NCBI RefSeq assembly: GCF_050947875.1
Contig: NC_134574.1
Coordinates: forward strand, 152,498,934-152,562,933
DNA: 64,000 nt
DNA from: Dermacentor variabilis
Lineage: Eukaryota; Arthropoda; Arachnida; Ixodida; Ixodidae
Direction of reading: 5' to 3'
Below, piece after piece: positions 1-9,952 of the stretch (position 1 is the first letter of the stretch; each line of letters opens with the position of its first letter). The position numbers were made by a program, and so were the translations under genes. The notes beneath the pieces are model-generated. The model was not told the origin of the DNA, ran no database searches, and worked only from the letters and a program-made list of their open reading frames with translations.

Positions 1-364
1 ATTCGCGATGCGGTTGCGACCAAGTATTAGACACTAGTTGTTGCCGTTCGCCTGGAACACACAAGCTGTGTGTGTCGCTTCTGAAATTCCTCGCTGTTTC
101 CTGCCACGCTGACTTCTTCCACGATTGTCGCTGAGAGAAATGCAACTCAGTGCTAATCGCTTCACGGGCTCACACAACACAAGCTGGATGCTCAAGGATT
201 TCGGCGACATCTCGATACTCGGCACTGGACGCGTCGAAGTACGTGACCGAGAGTGCACTTGGTACTGTGCGAAGATGACGAACTTGGCACAGCGCCAGAA
301 TTTGTATCGGCCAACACACAGACGGGTCTGGCGCTGATTCACACAAGATTGCACTAAAATAAAG
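1..364. other. No recognised feature
   Basis: I see no gene or clear repeat here. The gypsy-derived sequence becomes recognisable only from about position 365, so this may be more diverged sequence of the same element or unrelated flank. Confidence 0.4.
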
Positions 365-845
365 TAAACGGTCGAGCAACAAGCAGCGTTTACAGAATAG
401 CGGAAGCGGCTGCAAACAGCCCCTGTACTCGCGCATTTCGACGATAAGGCTGACACAGAAATCCACACAGACGCCAGCAACGTGGTTCTCCTTGCCGTTC
501 TCGTCCAGTGGCAAGACGGCGCCCAACGAGTAATAGTAGCCTATACGTGAGCCGTAGTCTGACAAAGGCGGAGGTCAACTATTACACGACTGAAGACGTG
601 TGTCTCGCCATCGTTTGGGCCATCAATAAGTTCTGACCCCACCTGTACGGCCGACTTTTTCGAGTAGTGAGTGACCACCACTCACTGCTTGCGAGTGTTA
701 GGGGCCCTTCAGGCTGCTTCGCTCGCTGGAGCCTCCGTCTTCAGGAGTACGACGTCACAGTGGTTTATTGGTCCGGACAGAAGCACCGCGACGCCGAGTG
801 CCTCTCACGTGCACCTATAATTTTGAAGCCAAGTAACTTAGAGCA
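365..845 (+). pseudogene. Ty3/gypsy pol fragment: RNase H region (5' half of split remnant)
   Basis: The conceptual translation runs from the end of the RT/RNase H connection (APVLAHFDD) through the RNase H start ([19 protein letters not shown]) to [10 protein letters not shown] and DAECLSRAP. This parallels the RNase H of the intact gypsy copy at 22-28 kb. In that family the domain degrades the RNA strand during reverse transcription. The frame is broken by several stops and shifts between about 550 and 670, so no product can be made. The remnant is cut at 845 by an RTE LINE and resumes at 3585. LTRs, gag, the RT core and integrase are absent. The identity is supported by residue-level match to another element in this window; the exact left edge is uncertain. 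Confidence 0.8.
835..845. repeat. Target-site duplication, left copy (RTE LINE)
   Basis: AACTTAGAGCA occurs here and again at 3574-3584, bracketing the RTE LINE. The gypsy reading resumes directly after the second copy, as expected for target-primed insertion. Confidence 0.85.
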
Positions 846-872
846 GTTAGGAGGCCGAAAGAAGCCTATACA

Positions 873-3535
873 GTGCTAAAAAGCGGGCACGTCCTGTGCT
901 ACCGGGGCTTAGCGGAGAGAAGAGGACTAGGAGTCGGATTCCTGATTAATAAGAATATAGCTGGTAACATACAGGAATTCTATAGCATTAACGAAAGGGT
1001 GGCAGGTCTTGTTGTGAAACTTAATAAGAGGTACAAATTGAAGGTGGTACAGGTCTACGCCCCTACATCCAGTCATGAGGACCAGGAAGTCGAAAGCTTC
1101 TATGAAGACGTTGAATCGGCGATGGGTAGAATGAAAACTAAATACACTATACTAATGGGCGACTTTAATGCCAAGGTAGGCAAGAAGCAGGCTGGAGACA
1201 AGACAGTGGGGGAATATGGCATAGGCACTAGGAATAGCAGGGGAGCCTTATTAGTAGAGTTTGCGGAACAGAATAATATGAGGATAATGAATACCTTCTT
1301 CCGCAAGCGGGACAGCCGAAAGCGGACCTGGAGGAGCCCGAACGGCGAGACTAGAAATGAAATAGACTTCATACTCTGCGCTAACCCTGGCATCATACAA
1401 GATGTGGACGTGCTCGGCAAGGTGCGCTGCAGTGACCACAGGATGGTAAGAACATGAATTAGCCTAGACCTGAGGAGGGAACGGAAGAAACTGGTACATA
1501 AGAAGCCGATTAATGACTTAGCGGTAAGAGGGAAAATATAGGAATTCCAGATCAAGCTACAGAACAGATATTCGGCTTTAACTCCGGAAGAGGACCTTAG
1601 TGTTGAAGCAATGAACGACAATCTTGTGGGCATCATTAAGGAGTGTGCAATGGAAGTCGGTGGTAACTCCGTTAGGCAGGATACCAGCAAACTATCGCAG
1701 GAGACGAAAGATCTGATCAAGAAACGCCAATGTATGAAAGCATCTAACCCTACAGCTAGAATAGAACTGGCAGAACTTTCGAAGTTAATCAACAAGCGCA
1801 AGACAGCTGACATAAGGAAGTATAATATGGATAGAATTGAACATGCTCTCAGGAACGGATGAAGCCTAAAAACAGTGAAGAAGAAACTAGGAATTGGCAA
1901 GAATCAGATGTATGCGTTAAGAGACAAAGCCGGCAACATCATTATTAATATGGATGAGATAGTTCAAGTGGCTGAGGATTTCTATAGAGATTTATACAGT
2001 ACCAGTGGCACCCTCGACGATAATGGAAGAGAAATTAGTCCAGAGTAATTCGAAATCCCAAGCGTAACGCCGGAAGAAGTAAAGAAAGCCTTGGGAGATA
2101 TGCAAAGGGGGAAGGCAGCTGGGGAGGATCAGGTAACAACAGATTTGTTGAAGGATGATGGACAGATTGTTCTAGAGAAACTGGCCACCCTGTATACGCA
2201 ATGCCTCATGACCTCGAGCATAACGGAATCTTGGAAGAACGCTAACATAATCCTAATCCATAAGAAAGGGGACGCCAAAGACTTGAAAAATTATAAACCG
2301 ATCAGCTTACTGTCCGTTGCCTACAAACTATTTACTAAGGTAATCGCAAATAGAACCAGGAACACCTTAGACTTCTGTCAAGCAAATGACCAGGCAGGAT
2401 TCCGTAAAGGCTGCTCAACAATAGATCATATTCACACTATCAATCAGGTGATAGAGAAATGCGCGGAATATAACCAACCCTTATATATAGCTTTCACTGA
2501 TTACAAGAAAGCGTTTGATTCTGTCGAAACCTCAGCAGTCATAGAGGCATTACGGAATCAGGTTGTAGACGAGCCGTATGTAAAAATACTGACAGATATC
2601 TATAGCGGCTCCACAGCCACCGTAGTCCTCCATAAAGCAAGCAACAAAATCCCAATAAAGAAAGGCATCAGGCAGGGAGATACGATATCTCCAATGCTAT
2701 TCAGAGCGTGTTTACAGGAGGTATTCAGAGACCTGGATTGGGAAGAATTGGGGATAAAAGTTAACGGAGAATACCTTAGTAACTTGCTATTCGCTGATGA
2801 CGTTGCCTTGCTTAGTAACTCAGGGGACCAATTGCAATGCATGCTCACTGATCCGTATATGCGAAGCAGAAAGGTGGGTGTAAAAACTAATCTGCAGAAA
2901 ACTAAAGTAATGCTTAACAGTCTCGGAAGAGAACAGCAATTTACAATAGGCAGCGCGGCACTGGAAGTCGTAAGGGAATACATCTACTCAGGGCAGGTAG
3001 TGACGGCGGATCCGGATCATGAGACGGAAATAATCAGAAGAATAAGAATGGGCTGGGGTGCGTTTGGCAGGCATTCTCAGATCATGAACAGCAGGTTGCC
3101 ATTATCCCTCAAGAGAAAAGTATATAATAGCTGTGTCTTACCAGTACTCACCTACGGGGCAGAAACCTGGAGGCTTACGTAAAGGGTTCCACTCAAATTG
3201 TGGACGACGCAACGAGCTGTGGAAAGAAGAATGATAGGTGTAACGTTAAGGGATAAGAAAGGAGCAGATTGGGTGACGGAACAAACGCGAGTTAATGACA
3301 TCTTAGTTGAAATCAAGAAAAAGAAATCGGCATGGGCAGGACATGTAATGAGGAGGGAAGATAACCGACGGTCATTAAGGGTTACGGACTGGATCCCAAG
3401 GGAAGGGAAGCGTAGCAGGGGCGGCAGAAAGTTAGGTGGGCGGATGAGATTAAGAAGTTTGCAGGCATGGCATGGCCACAATTAGTACATGACCGGGGTT
3501 GTTGGAGAAGTATGGGAGAGGCCTTTGCCCTGCAG
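873..3535 (+). pseudogene. RTE endonuclease-reverse transcriptase ORF (degenerate)
   Basis: A single frame holds an APE-type endonuclease (YAPTSSHEDQ about 1057-1086, MGDFNAKVG about 1158-1184, NEIDFIL about 1354-1374, SDHRMVRT about 1431-1454). It continues into a reverse transcriptase with KAFDSV about 2509-2526, GIRQGDTISPMLF about 2665-2703 and the catalytic FADDVALL about 2790-2813. The C-terminal arm includes MIGVTLRDKK and WAGHVMRR. Stops interrupt it at 1455, 1539, 1860, 2046 and 3180, and a frameshift near 3430-3440 moves the last segment (GEAFALQWA in the third copy) out of frame. The first residues of the endonuclease are missing through 5' truncation. It once made the nick and cDNA for RTE insertion and is now non-functional. 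Confidence 0.88.
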
Positions 3536-3549
3536 TGGGCGTAACCAGG

Positions 3550-3573
3550 CTGATGATGATGATGATGATGATG
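3550..3573 (+). repeat. (TGA)n tail of RTE LINE
   Basis: About eight TGA/GAT triplets directly follow the RTE 3' end and precede the target duplication. RTE elements commonly end in such simple repeats. The minus-strand copy at 20 kb ends in the same triplet. Confidence 0.85.
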
Positions 3574-3584
3574 AACTTAGAGCA
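3574..3584. repeat. Target-site duplication, right copy (RTE LINE)
   Basis: AACTTAGAGCA, identical to 835-845. Confidence 0.85.
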
Positions 3585-3785
3585 AGACTTCCCGTTTCTC
3601 GGTGTAGTAGACACTGTCGAGTCGAGATGGTTGACATCCAACGTGCAGAGAGTACATTGATTCCCCTCATCCTCTACCTCCAGGGAGCCGACGCTGTTGT
3701 CCCACGACCGATGTCACGAGGGCTGACTACTTACTGCCTCCACAACAACGTTATCTACAAAAAGAACTTCGAAAACAGTCTTCCT
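3585..3785 (+). pseudogene. Ty3/gypsy pol fragment, continuation after LINE insertion
   Basis: The translation resumes with VDIQRAESTLIPLILYLQG and NNVIYKKNFEN. This matches the segment between RNase H and integrase of the intact gypsy copy (QQRDDSELRPLIDYL, RDGVLCKLGF). Joined across the LINE it follows directly on the RNase H fragment ending at 845. No integrase core is recognisable beyond about 3785. Similarity is modest but colinear. Confidence 0.65.
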
Positions 3786-4880
3786 TTAATGATGGCCAGC
3801 AGCCAAAAACCCCGGGGCACAACTGCGCCTTTCGTCGTCTTTTCTCTGGCGATAGGTGCCTGTAGTGGGCAGCTGACTGCTGGCGATCGGGACTCGTAGT
3901 GGGCAGCTTAGTCTGCGTCATTATCACGAAAGTGATCACACAAGAAAAGCGCCCCAGCTGTTCGTCTCCCAGCTGTTTGCACTGCCGGATGGCTGCTGCG
4001 ACTGTCGTCCAAGTGGACTAGCCACTGCTCGAGCCATAGTCCTGGTAAAGGGATAATTTCCATTTATTTTCGGAAAAATTCAAAGCACGGAGTTTCAAAA
4101 AAAGCGTTATTGTTTTTACACAGGAAGAAAACGTTTAAAATGATCCTTAGCAAACAAAACTGTCTGGAAGTATTATTCACAATCCGAATTCAGGAACGCC
4201 TACATGCAGAATGCTAGATCCGCCTGCATAAATTTGGCTTTCGTCGCAATTGCATGAATACTCGGAGCCACTAGTCCACACGATCCATTCAGAAATCAAG
4301 GCGTGCTGCGAAGGCAGCGAAGGGGAGAAACTGTAGCAGATGACTAGAACACCTGAAATTTCGTAATGTGGCCACACACTCCTCCTCCGCCTTCATTCCT
4401 TGTTTCTCCGCCCTTTCACGCTCCCTCATCGACCGTATCGCCGCCTACAACGCTTTTGCGTAGCAGAGGACGTTTCGCGGAGTGGTTACTTACGCACGCA
4501 TATCAAGGCGGTGCCCTTTAAGCGTTCGCGTTGGCTTTCTAGCTCGAAGAAACTTCGTGTATGGTATAGAATTTCCATACGCAAGGCTATGCAAGTTCGA
4601 TGGTGACAGCTTTTCTTTTCTCTGTGTCGATGACTAAATTTTAAAAAAAAGTATCTAAACAAGCGCTAACGCCGTCCAATGCCGACTCGGAATGTATCGC
4701 GTGCGCTGAAATTAGGTACGCAACATTTGTCAAGCGCGAGTCTCAAGAGGAGGACAGGAGGAACTAAAGCTCGTCAGATGAACGCGCGTGCGACATTGTA
4801 CGCAAGGTACCCCTCCACGGCAATGCCAACGGAAGGAGGAATATCCGCGGGAAACTTTGCTCTCTTCGGCGGAATCATGC
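3786..4880. other. No recognised gene
   Basis: No coding similarity or repeat was recognised. The only simple sequence is a short poly-A tract near 4640. Confidence 0.4.
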
Positions 4881-6064
4881 TAATGTGCCATTGCAGGCCG
4901 AAAGCAATGCGTTTCAGAATCTGTACAATGAAGGCCTTGCAGGTCAGTGATTCCTGCTTTTAACAGCGCATGGTGCACTTGTGGCACGTAGAACGTGCCA
5001 CAAGACATGGCGGTTGGGGTAGAGGTAGCTCTGGATCGGAACTGGCACTGTCTCGAACGTGAAGGTGTCCGGGGACAATGTTGCCTCGAGCGCGATGGAG
5101 CCCGGGGTCTGGAGTGTGGCTTGAAGTTCAAGGGCGGGAAGTCGCTTGCTTGAAGGGTGGCTTGCATTGCATCTCGGCGTTCCCCAGTGCGTTTGCGAAT
5201 AACGTACGGTGTCTTGCAGCGAGCCGCACACGATTTGTCCGCCGTAAGATGCGGGCCACCGCACAATGAGCATTTGGGCTTACACGTGTGTTCGGCCGGT
5301 GTGTTGCGGACTCCGCAACCTCGGCAGTTCTTGTTATTGGGAAAAGGGTAGACATCCATGTCGTGTGCGACGCGGCCGCATTGGTAGCAACTTTCTATTT
5401 GCTTGCGGTGTAATGAGCATGGAATTAAGGTGCCTGCGCAACGGACCAGATATGGCACGTCGTGGCCACTGAAGGCGATAACAACGGTGGTTGTCGGTCC
5501 AATGCGTTTTGCGGCTAGTGCGAGGGGGTTGCGGGTATTGACAACATTAGCGTTGATTTGCTGTGGGGTATCGGAAAGGGGGATACCGCGGAAGACACCC
5601 TTCGTGGTGTCTTCGGCGGCCGTCTCATACGCGTTAACATCGTGCGTTACCCCATTGACTTGAATGGATTTTATGCAGAAATACCGGTCGGCGTTCTGCA
5701 GACTTGGCGTACTGACAACGACAATGTTTTGTTGGGTGTTGGCGCGCAAGGTGTCTTGTTGAATATGTGCTGGGCTGAGCTGTGCGGCTTGGAATTCGGC
5801 TGTCGTCGCAGTAGGACTACCAATCTTGGCAGTGTTGAGGGCTTCCTTTGGGCGAATGATAATCTTGATTTGGTTAGAAGGTAGCGAAGGCATCCGTCCA
5901 GCCTTGAGGGCTTGTGCTTTGACTGGTGGCCTGGTCTTGGAGCGAGAACGAGCGCTTGAGGTTTGGGTGGAGCCAGTTTAGGGTGAAGATTCGTAGCTCA
6001 GCTTCACCGGTTGGCGAAGGCGAGTTGTTCGCCAGCCCATCTCGGCGGTAACTTCGAGATCCAT
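4881..6064 (-). pseudogene. LINE ORF1 (gag-like, CCHC knuckles), degenerate
   Basis: The minus-strand reading from ATG 6064 is interrupted by one TAA about 28 codons in. It is then open from 5893 to 4881 (337 residues). It contains a central basic domain and a cysteine/histidine cluster: CYQCGRVAHDMDVYP, CRGCG about 12 residues on, then CSLCGGPHLTADKSC. This matches the tandem zinc knuckles of ORF1 proteins of I/Jockey-group LINEs, which coat the element's RNA. An SR/PR-rich tail follows (about residues 260-300). No ORF2 follows downstream, so the insertion is 3' incomplete or deleted. The first knuckle ends in Tyr-Pro where a Cys is expected, a probable inactivating change. The initiation site is chosen because MDLEVTAEMGWRTTRL is in frame with the rest. 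Confidence 0.75.
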
Positions 6065-6600
6065 GCTCGTTGCTGGAACTTGATCGGCGATACGGAGCTC
6101 GCGCGAGTGCGCGCCACGCAGCCGGTGCACCAGGCGTGCACATGCGGTGGCGGCGTGGGTGATTCACAAAAAATGTTTGTAGCACAGGAAAGTGGTCGTA
6201 GCATAGTAAAATTGCCGTAGCACAGGAAAATGGAGTGTCCCGCCTGAAAATGAGGTGTCAACAGAGTCCTGGCATCTTCACGGATCGAGTGGTGTAAACA
6301 TTAGACCACAATTCGCAAGGAAATTCTGCGACATCAAAACCAGGAACGTTTGCTGTTCACAAAGAGGGAGGATTAAGACTTAATATACTAGACTTTCTTC
6401 TAGGTGCCGCCCTGGCTTCCCCGCCCTTTTTTTCCTTTTTTCTTTTTTTTCTGCTTTTGTTTCTTTTCTCTTCTCCCCGCGTGCCCACTTTCACGCTCTT
6501 GTCCCCTCGTCTTGGGAACGAAGCTCACAGACGTCGGACGACAGTGCTTGTTTCTTCTGGTAGTCTCTCTCTTTAAAACCAGCCGCCAGCGACAACACCC
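6065..6600. other. Possible LINE 5' leader, then no recognised gene
   Basis: About 6065-6230 may be the untranslated leader of the minus-strand ORF1 element. Further right is a pyrimidine-rich tract (6420-6480, runs of T and TTTC). No gene seen. Confidence 0.35.
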
Positions 6601-6639
6601 GCACGTGACGTCACTGCACTAACCCTTTAAAACTAACAC

Positions 6640-6782
6640 GCCGAGGATGACGAGGCCGCCTTTGACGAAGATAGGTGCTCCTATCGAAACGTTGGCCAGC
6701 CTTTATGAGGCACCTTATCCCTGTTTACGAACTTTATACCACAGTGTGCTATTCCATCTGTCAGCCCCTTTCTTGTTTTTTG
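6640..6782 (+). repeat. Penelope-type terminal repeat with hammerhead-like core
   Basis: This segment recurs in inverted pairs at 58850-59045 (shared GCCAGCCTTT, AGGCACCTTATCC, CTGTCAGCCCC-type end). At 6662-6690 it has the order TTGACGA, a perfect 6-bp hairpin (GATAGG, loop TGCT, CCTATC) and GAAAC. This is the arrangement of the hammerhead ribozyme core (CUGANGA, stem II, GAAA). Hammerhead motifs are known in termini of Penelope-like elements. Here the first core base is T instead of C and no clear NUH cleavage site follows, so activity is doubtful. The same GTTGGC follows the core in the minus-strand copy at 20.5 kb. Confidence 0.5.
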
Positions 6783-6840
6783 ACTCATAATCAGATAGTG
6801 GTTTTGGCACGTAAAATCTTAGACTTTAATTTTTTTTACT
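6783..6840 (+). mobile_element. Ruka-like SINE 3' tail (5' truncated)
   Basis: The stretch AATCAG, AGTGGTTTTGGCACGTAAAA and a T-rich end match, in order, the 3' part of the minus-strand SINE at 14931-15168. The tRNA-like head is missing. Confidence 0.6.
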
Positions 6841-8129
6841 AATTCTCATTGAACTAGCGCCGTCTCCTCAGAAGAATAAGACCATTTGAACAAACTGTAA
6901 ATGTAGTAATAGATCAAGCCGCTGGCCAAGTTTCGCAGAAGGGCGGAATGAAATCGACTGCGTTTCTTTTTTTTTTGTTTGTCGAAGGGAAAGCACCACA
7001 TGTCAAGCATTTTTCGTAATACGTTGCACATAAGCTGTTGGACCACCGAGAAATAAGACGGCGGACTAGTGAGGAAATTGAAATTGCAGCTTATTTAATA
7101 ATTGAATTTAATCGAAACAATGCCTACTCCAAGACATACGACAAAGTTTTATAAATGGGTGCAGCCATATTGCTGTCGCAGTGAAATATAAGACAATCTG
7201 GTAAAATTAGTTGAATATTCGTTTCCGCTGTCATTTGAAATGTGTGCAGTCAAATTTACCACCGCGCACATGATACATTGCTTGATTTGGGCTGTCCCAT
7301 ATGCATTAGAGTCTAACTGCAACGATATCTACTCTGGACGGCTTCATTTTTAAACTTCTCCATTGTGTTTCTTCTCCATAATGTTTATAAAGATGACAGA
7401 TTTGGTTTTCATTCCGTATACGGTGCATTAGGTGCTCGTAGAATTCTGAAGTTAACCTTTGAAAATGTTAAGAAGCTTTGAATAGAACTGGTCAATTACT
7501 TATGAAACGCATTACATAACAAGCAGACATTCAGAAAAGAAAGGCTGCATAAGTCTGTGTAAACACCGAAGGGAAGTCCTTCTTTTACTTATAAACGTCA
7601 GTAGAAGGAGCACTGCATGCTCGCTCGGCTAGGCTCCGGCACGCCTGAAAAGTGGAAAAGGCTGGTAAGGTCCACGTGACCCTTACGGGGAATCCGCCAC
7701 GAGATACCGTCGCGCTTGATACATTTACTTCATTTAGTGGTGGCGATACATTTACTTCATTTAGTGGTGTTAGGATGGATGGATGGATGGTGGTTGGTAT
7801 GAACGTCCCTTTTGGAAAGGGGCGGTGGGCCGCGCCACCAAGCTTCTGTTATTTTCCTGCTATCGTTCGTTGTCGTTTACATGTTCGGTGCTTTTCGCGC
7901 GAAATCTAGCGAAAATGAAAACATTCCCCAAGAATAACATCCAGTACAGCATGATATCAACGACACCATTGAGAGTGCGAATGCTCCTCGAGTGTTCCTA
8001 TAATTTTTATCGCAATAAAGTCGAATAAAACGCGAACAAAAAACAATGTGGACACCGGTAATACGTAATTCATGGAACTCCTACAGACACAGTACACGCT
8101 ACAGACATGTAGGGCCCTTCTTGAACGCA
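6841..8129. other. No gene; local repeats
   Basis: No coding similarity was seen. A direct duplication of GATACATTTACTTCATTTAG with a following GTGGTG occurs at about 7718-7770. It runs into (GGAT)n at 7772-7790, followed by a GC-rich stretch (GGGCGGTGGGCCGCGCCACC, 7820-7840). This may be the 3' end of another minus-strand LINE with a (CATC)n tail, but that is not proved here. Confidence 0.4.
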
Positions 8130-8192
8130 AACATGTGCGCTTGGCGGATGAGGGAGAGAGAAAATAAACAACTTTATTGATGTGTTCTTTAA
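8130..8192 (-). mobile_element. Antisense LINE 3' end, distal part (polyadenylation end)
   Basis: On the minus strand AATAAAG is followed by a T-rich and CTCTCTCCCTC-type end. It is the continuation of the LINE C-terminal piece at 14053-14240; the two were separated by insertion of the I-group LINE at the 11-bp duplication. Confidence 0.55.
8182..8192. repeat. Target-site duplication, left copy (I-group LINE)
   Basis: GTGTTCTTTAA, repeated exactly at 14042-14052. Confidence 0.9.
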
Positions 8193-8716
8193 ACCCCGCA
8201 GGGGCGTCTGCGTCAGCAGGCGTTTGGTGTGTTGCGACACCACGTACCCGAGCACACGAGGGTTGGACCCTCCCGCGTGTAGCCGTGCGCGGCTTAGCCG
8301 TGTCTGGGGAAAGGGGGATCCTGGGGGTTGAGCTGATGCTGGGTGTTTGGACCTTTAAGGCCCCCCGGCGGAGGCAACACACCCCTTTGGCCTCTGCTTC
8401 ACATAGACGGCACCCCCGGACTGACCCACCCGGGGGAAATCGGTAGTTGCCTTTTCCTGTCTCTCTCTCCCTCTAGCCTTCGTCTTTCTCTCACTTTTCA
8501 TCTTTCCTATCTTCTCCTAGCTTCCGTTTACTTCCAATTTTTCCAGGCAGCAAGGGTTAACCTTGTGTGAATAACCAACCTAGGTTATCTCATATTTGGT
8601 TATAGTGATAACGTACAGCTGGCGTTTGCAGGACCTGTTTTTACAGTCCCTGTAACGTCCCCTTGTAGGGCTCCACGGTGGGTGGCTGGCGTTATTGCCG
8701 AAAATTACATTATTCT
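8193..8716 (+). promoter_or_regulatory. 5' UTR and likely internal promoter region of I-group LINE
   Basis: This is the untranslated leader between the insertion point and the first ORF1 ATG: GC-rich for about 240 bp, then rich in CTCTC and TTC. I-group LINEs are transcribed from promoters inside their own 5' end (family knowledge). I see no specific core motif that I can assign with confidence. Confidence 0.5.
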
Positions 8717-9907
8717 ATGGCTAGTTCCTTCCCTCCCCTCCCAGATCGCCCTCAGAAAAGAGGGCGCACCGAAGATGTATTTCAGTTTTTTGGACGACAA
8801 AGACCCAACTTCCCACGATTTCACGCCATTCATTCGGAAAAGTCAGATAAACAAGTACGCACAATCTCCCCATTTCTAGTTTCGAAGTCCTTAACTGAGG
8901 CTCTTGGTCCAGGTTACAAGGCATCAAGGATGGCAAGTGGAGATCTCCTTTTGGAGCTCCGTGATATGAAACAATACGAAAAGTTAACCAATCTAGTGTC
9001 TTTTGGGGACTTCCAAGTGACAGTGACTCCGCACCGCACTATGAACACTACACGCGGCGTTGTCTCAGATGATGACCTGCTTCAGCTGACAGAGGCAGAG
9101 CTCCTAGAGGGATTCAATGAACAAAATGTGGTTAATGTGAAAAGAATAAAGATGAGGCGCGATGGTAAAGAAATTGCGACCAAACACCTAATTCTCACCT
9201 TTAATTCAAGTGTCCTGCCCGAATCAATCGAGGCCGGGTACATAAAGCTCCGTGTCAGGCCTTACGTGCCCAATCCACTCAGATGTTTCAAATGACAACG
9301 TTTCGGCCACAGTTCGCAGAGCTGCCGAGGCCGTCAAACCTGTGCGAAGTGCAGTGCCCACGAACATACTTCTGAAACTTGTGAGAACACTCTCCATTGT
9401 GTAAACTGTGAAGGGGAGCACGCCGCATACTCGCGGTCGTGCCCATCCTGGAAGAAGGAGAAATAAATAGTCACGATCAAAGTAAAGGAAAACATAACTT
9501 TCAAGGAGGCACGCAGGCGGGTGTCTTACCTGCCCAAAAACACATTTGCCGAAGTGGCGCGTCAGGGGGCAGCGCCACAACGGTCTCCGGCGGCTGTCCG
9601 ACCCGCACCCAGTGAGGCGGCAGTGACGCCATCCGCCCCCCCGGCGGATGCAGCTAGCGCTGCTACGCCAATCCAGCAGACGGGGCCATCTACCTCCGGG
9701 CAGGTGACCTCGAAGGCCTCGTCCAACGTGCCGAGGCCTTCACGCCAAACAAAGCGCTCGGAAGAGCGCGTGTCCAGTGCCTCGCAAGAGGCGATGGACA
9801 CAACCACCAGCCAGACGGCGCCACCAGCGCCTAAGGAGCGGCGAGGCGCTCTCGACCGCTCCAAAAGAGATAAAACCCCCATCACGGCGCCTTCAAAGCG
9901 CCCGTGA
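8717..9907 (+). pseudogene. I-group LINE ORF1 (nucleic-acid-binding gag-like protein), two stops
   Basis: From ATG 8717 (MASSFPPLPDRPQKRGR) the frame runs about 396 codons, interrupted by TGA at 9293 and TAA at 9464. The first stop replaces the second Cys of the first zinc knuckle (CFK-stop-QRFGHSSQSC). Two further Cys/His clusters follow (CAKCSAHEHTSETC, CVNCEGEHAAYSRSC). The N-terminal 190 residues hold an RRM-like region (LLLELRDMKQYEKL, LILTFNSSVLPE). The C-terminal 140 residues are Pro/Ala/Ser-rich and basic. The family role is binding element RNA into a particle for cDNA synthesis. An upstream ATG at 8678 exists, but 8717 gives the usual short MASxFPPLP-type start. Confidence 0.85.
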
Positions 9908-9952
9908 ACTAATCTGTTTCTTAAACACACAGCACCAAACACATTTACCAAT

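Larger units (their letters stand above)
846..3573 (+). mobile_element. RTE-clade LINE, 5' truncated, nested in gypsy remnant
   Basis: The 2.7-kb element lacks the 5' part present in the related copy at 31.4-32.8 kb. It starts inside the endonuclease domain and ends with a (TGA)n tail. An endonuclease and a reverse transcriptase lie in one frame without an RNase H domain, and the 3' UTR is very short; both are RTE-type features. It is flanked by an 11-bp duplication (AACTTAGAGCA), so this is a true retrotransposition event, younger than the gypsy copy it splits. It carries five in-frame stops and a late frameshift and is dead. Clade assignment is by architecture and motif, not by phylogeny. 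Confidence 0.88.
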
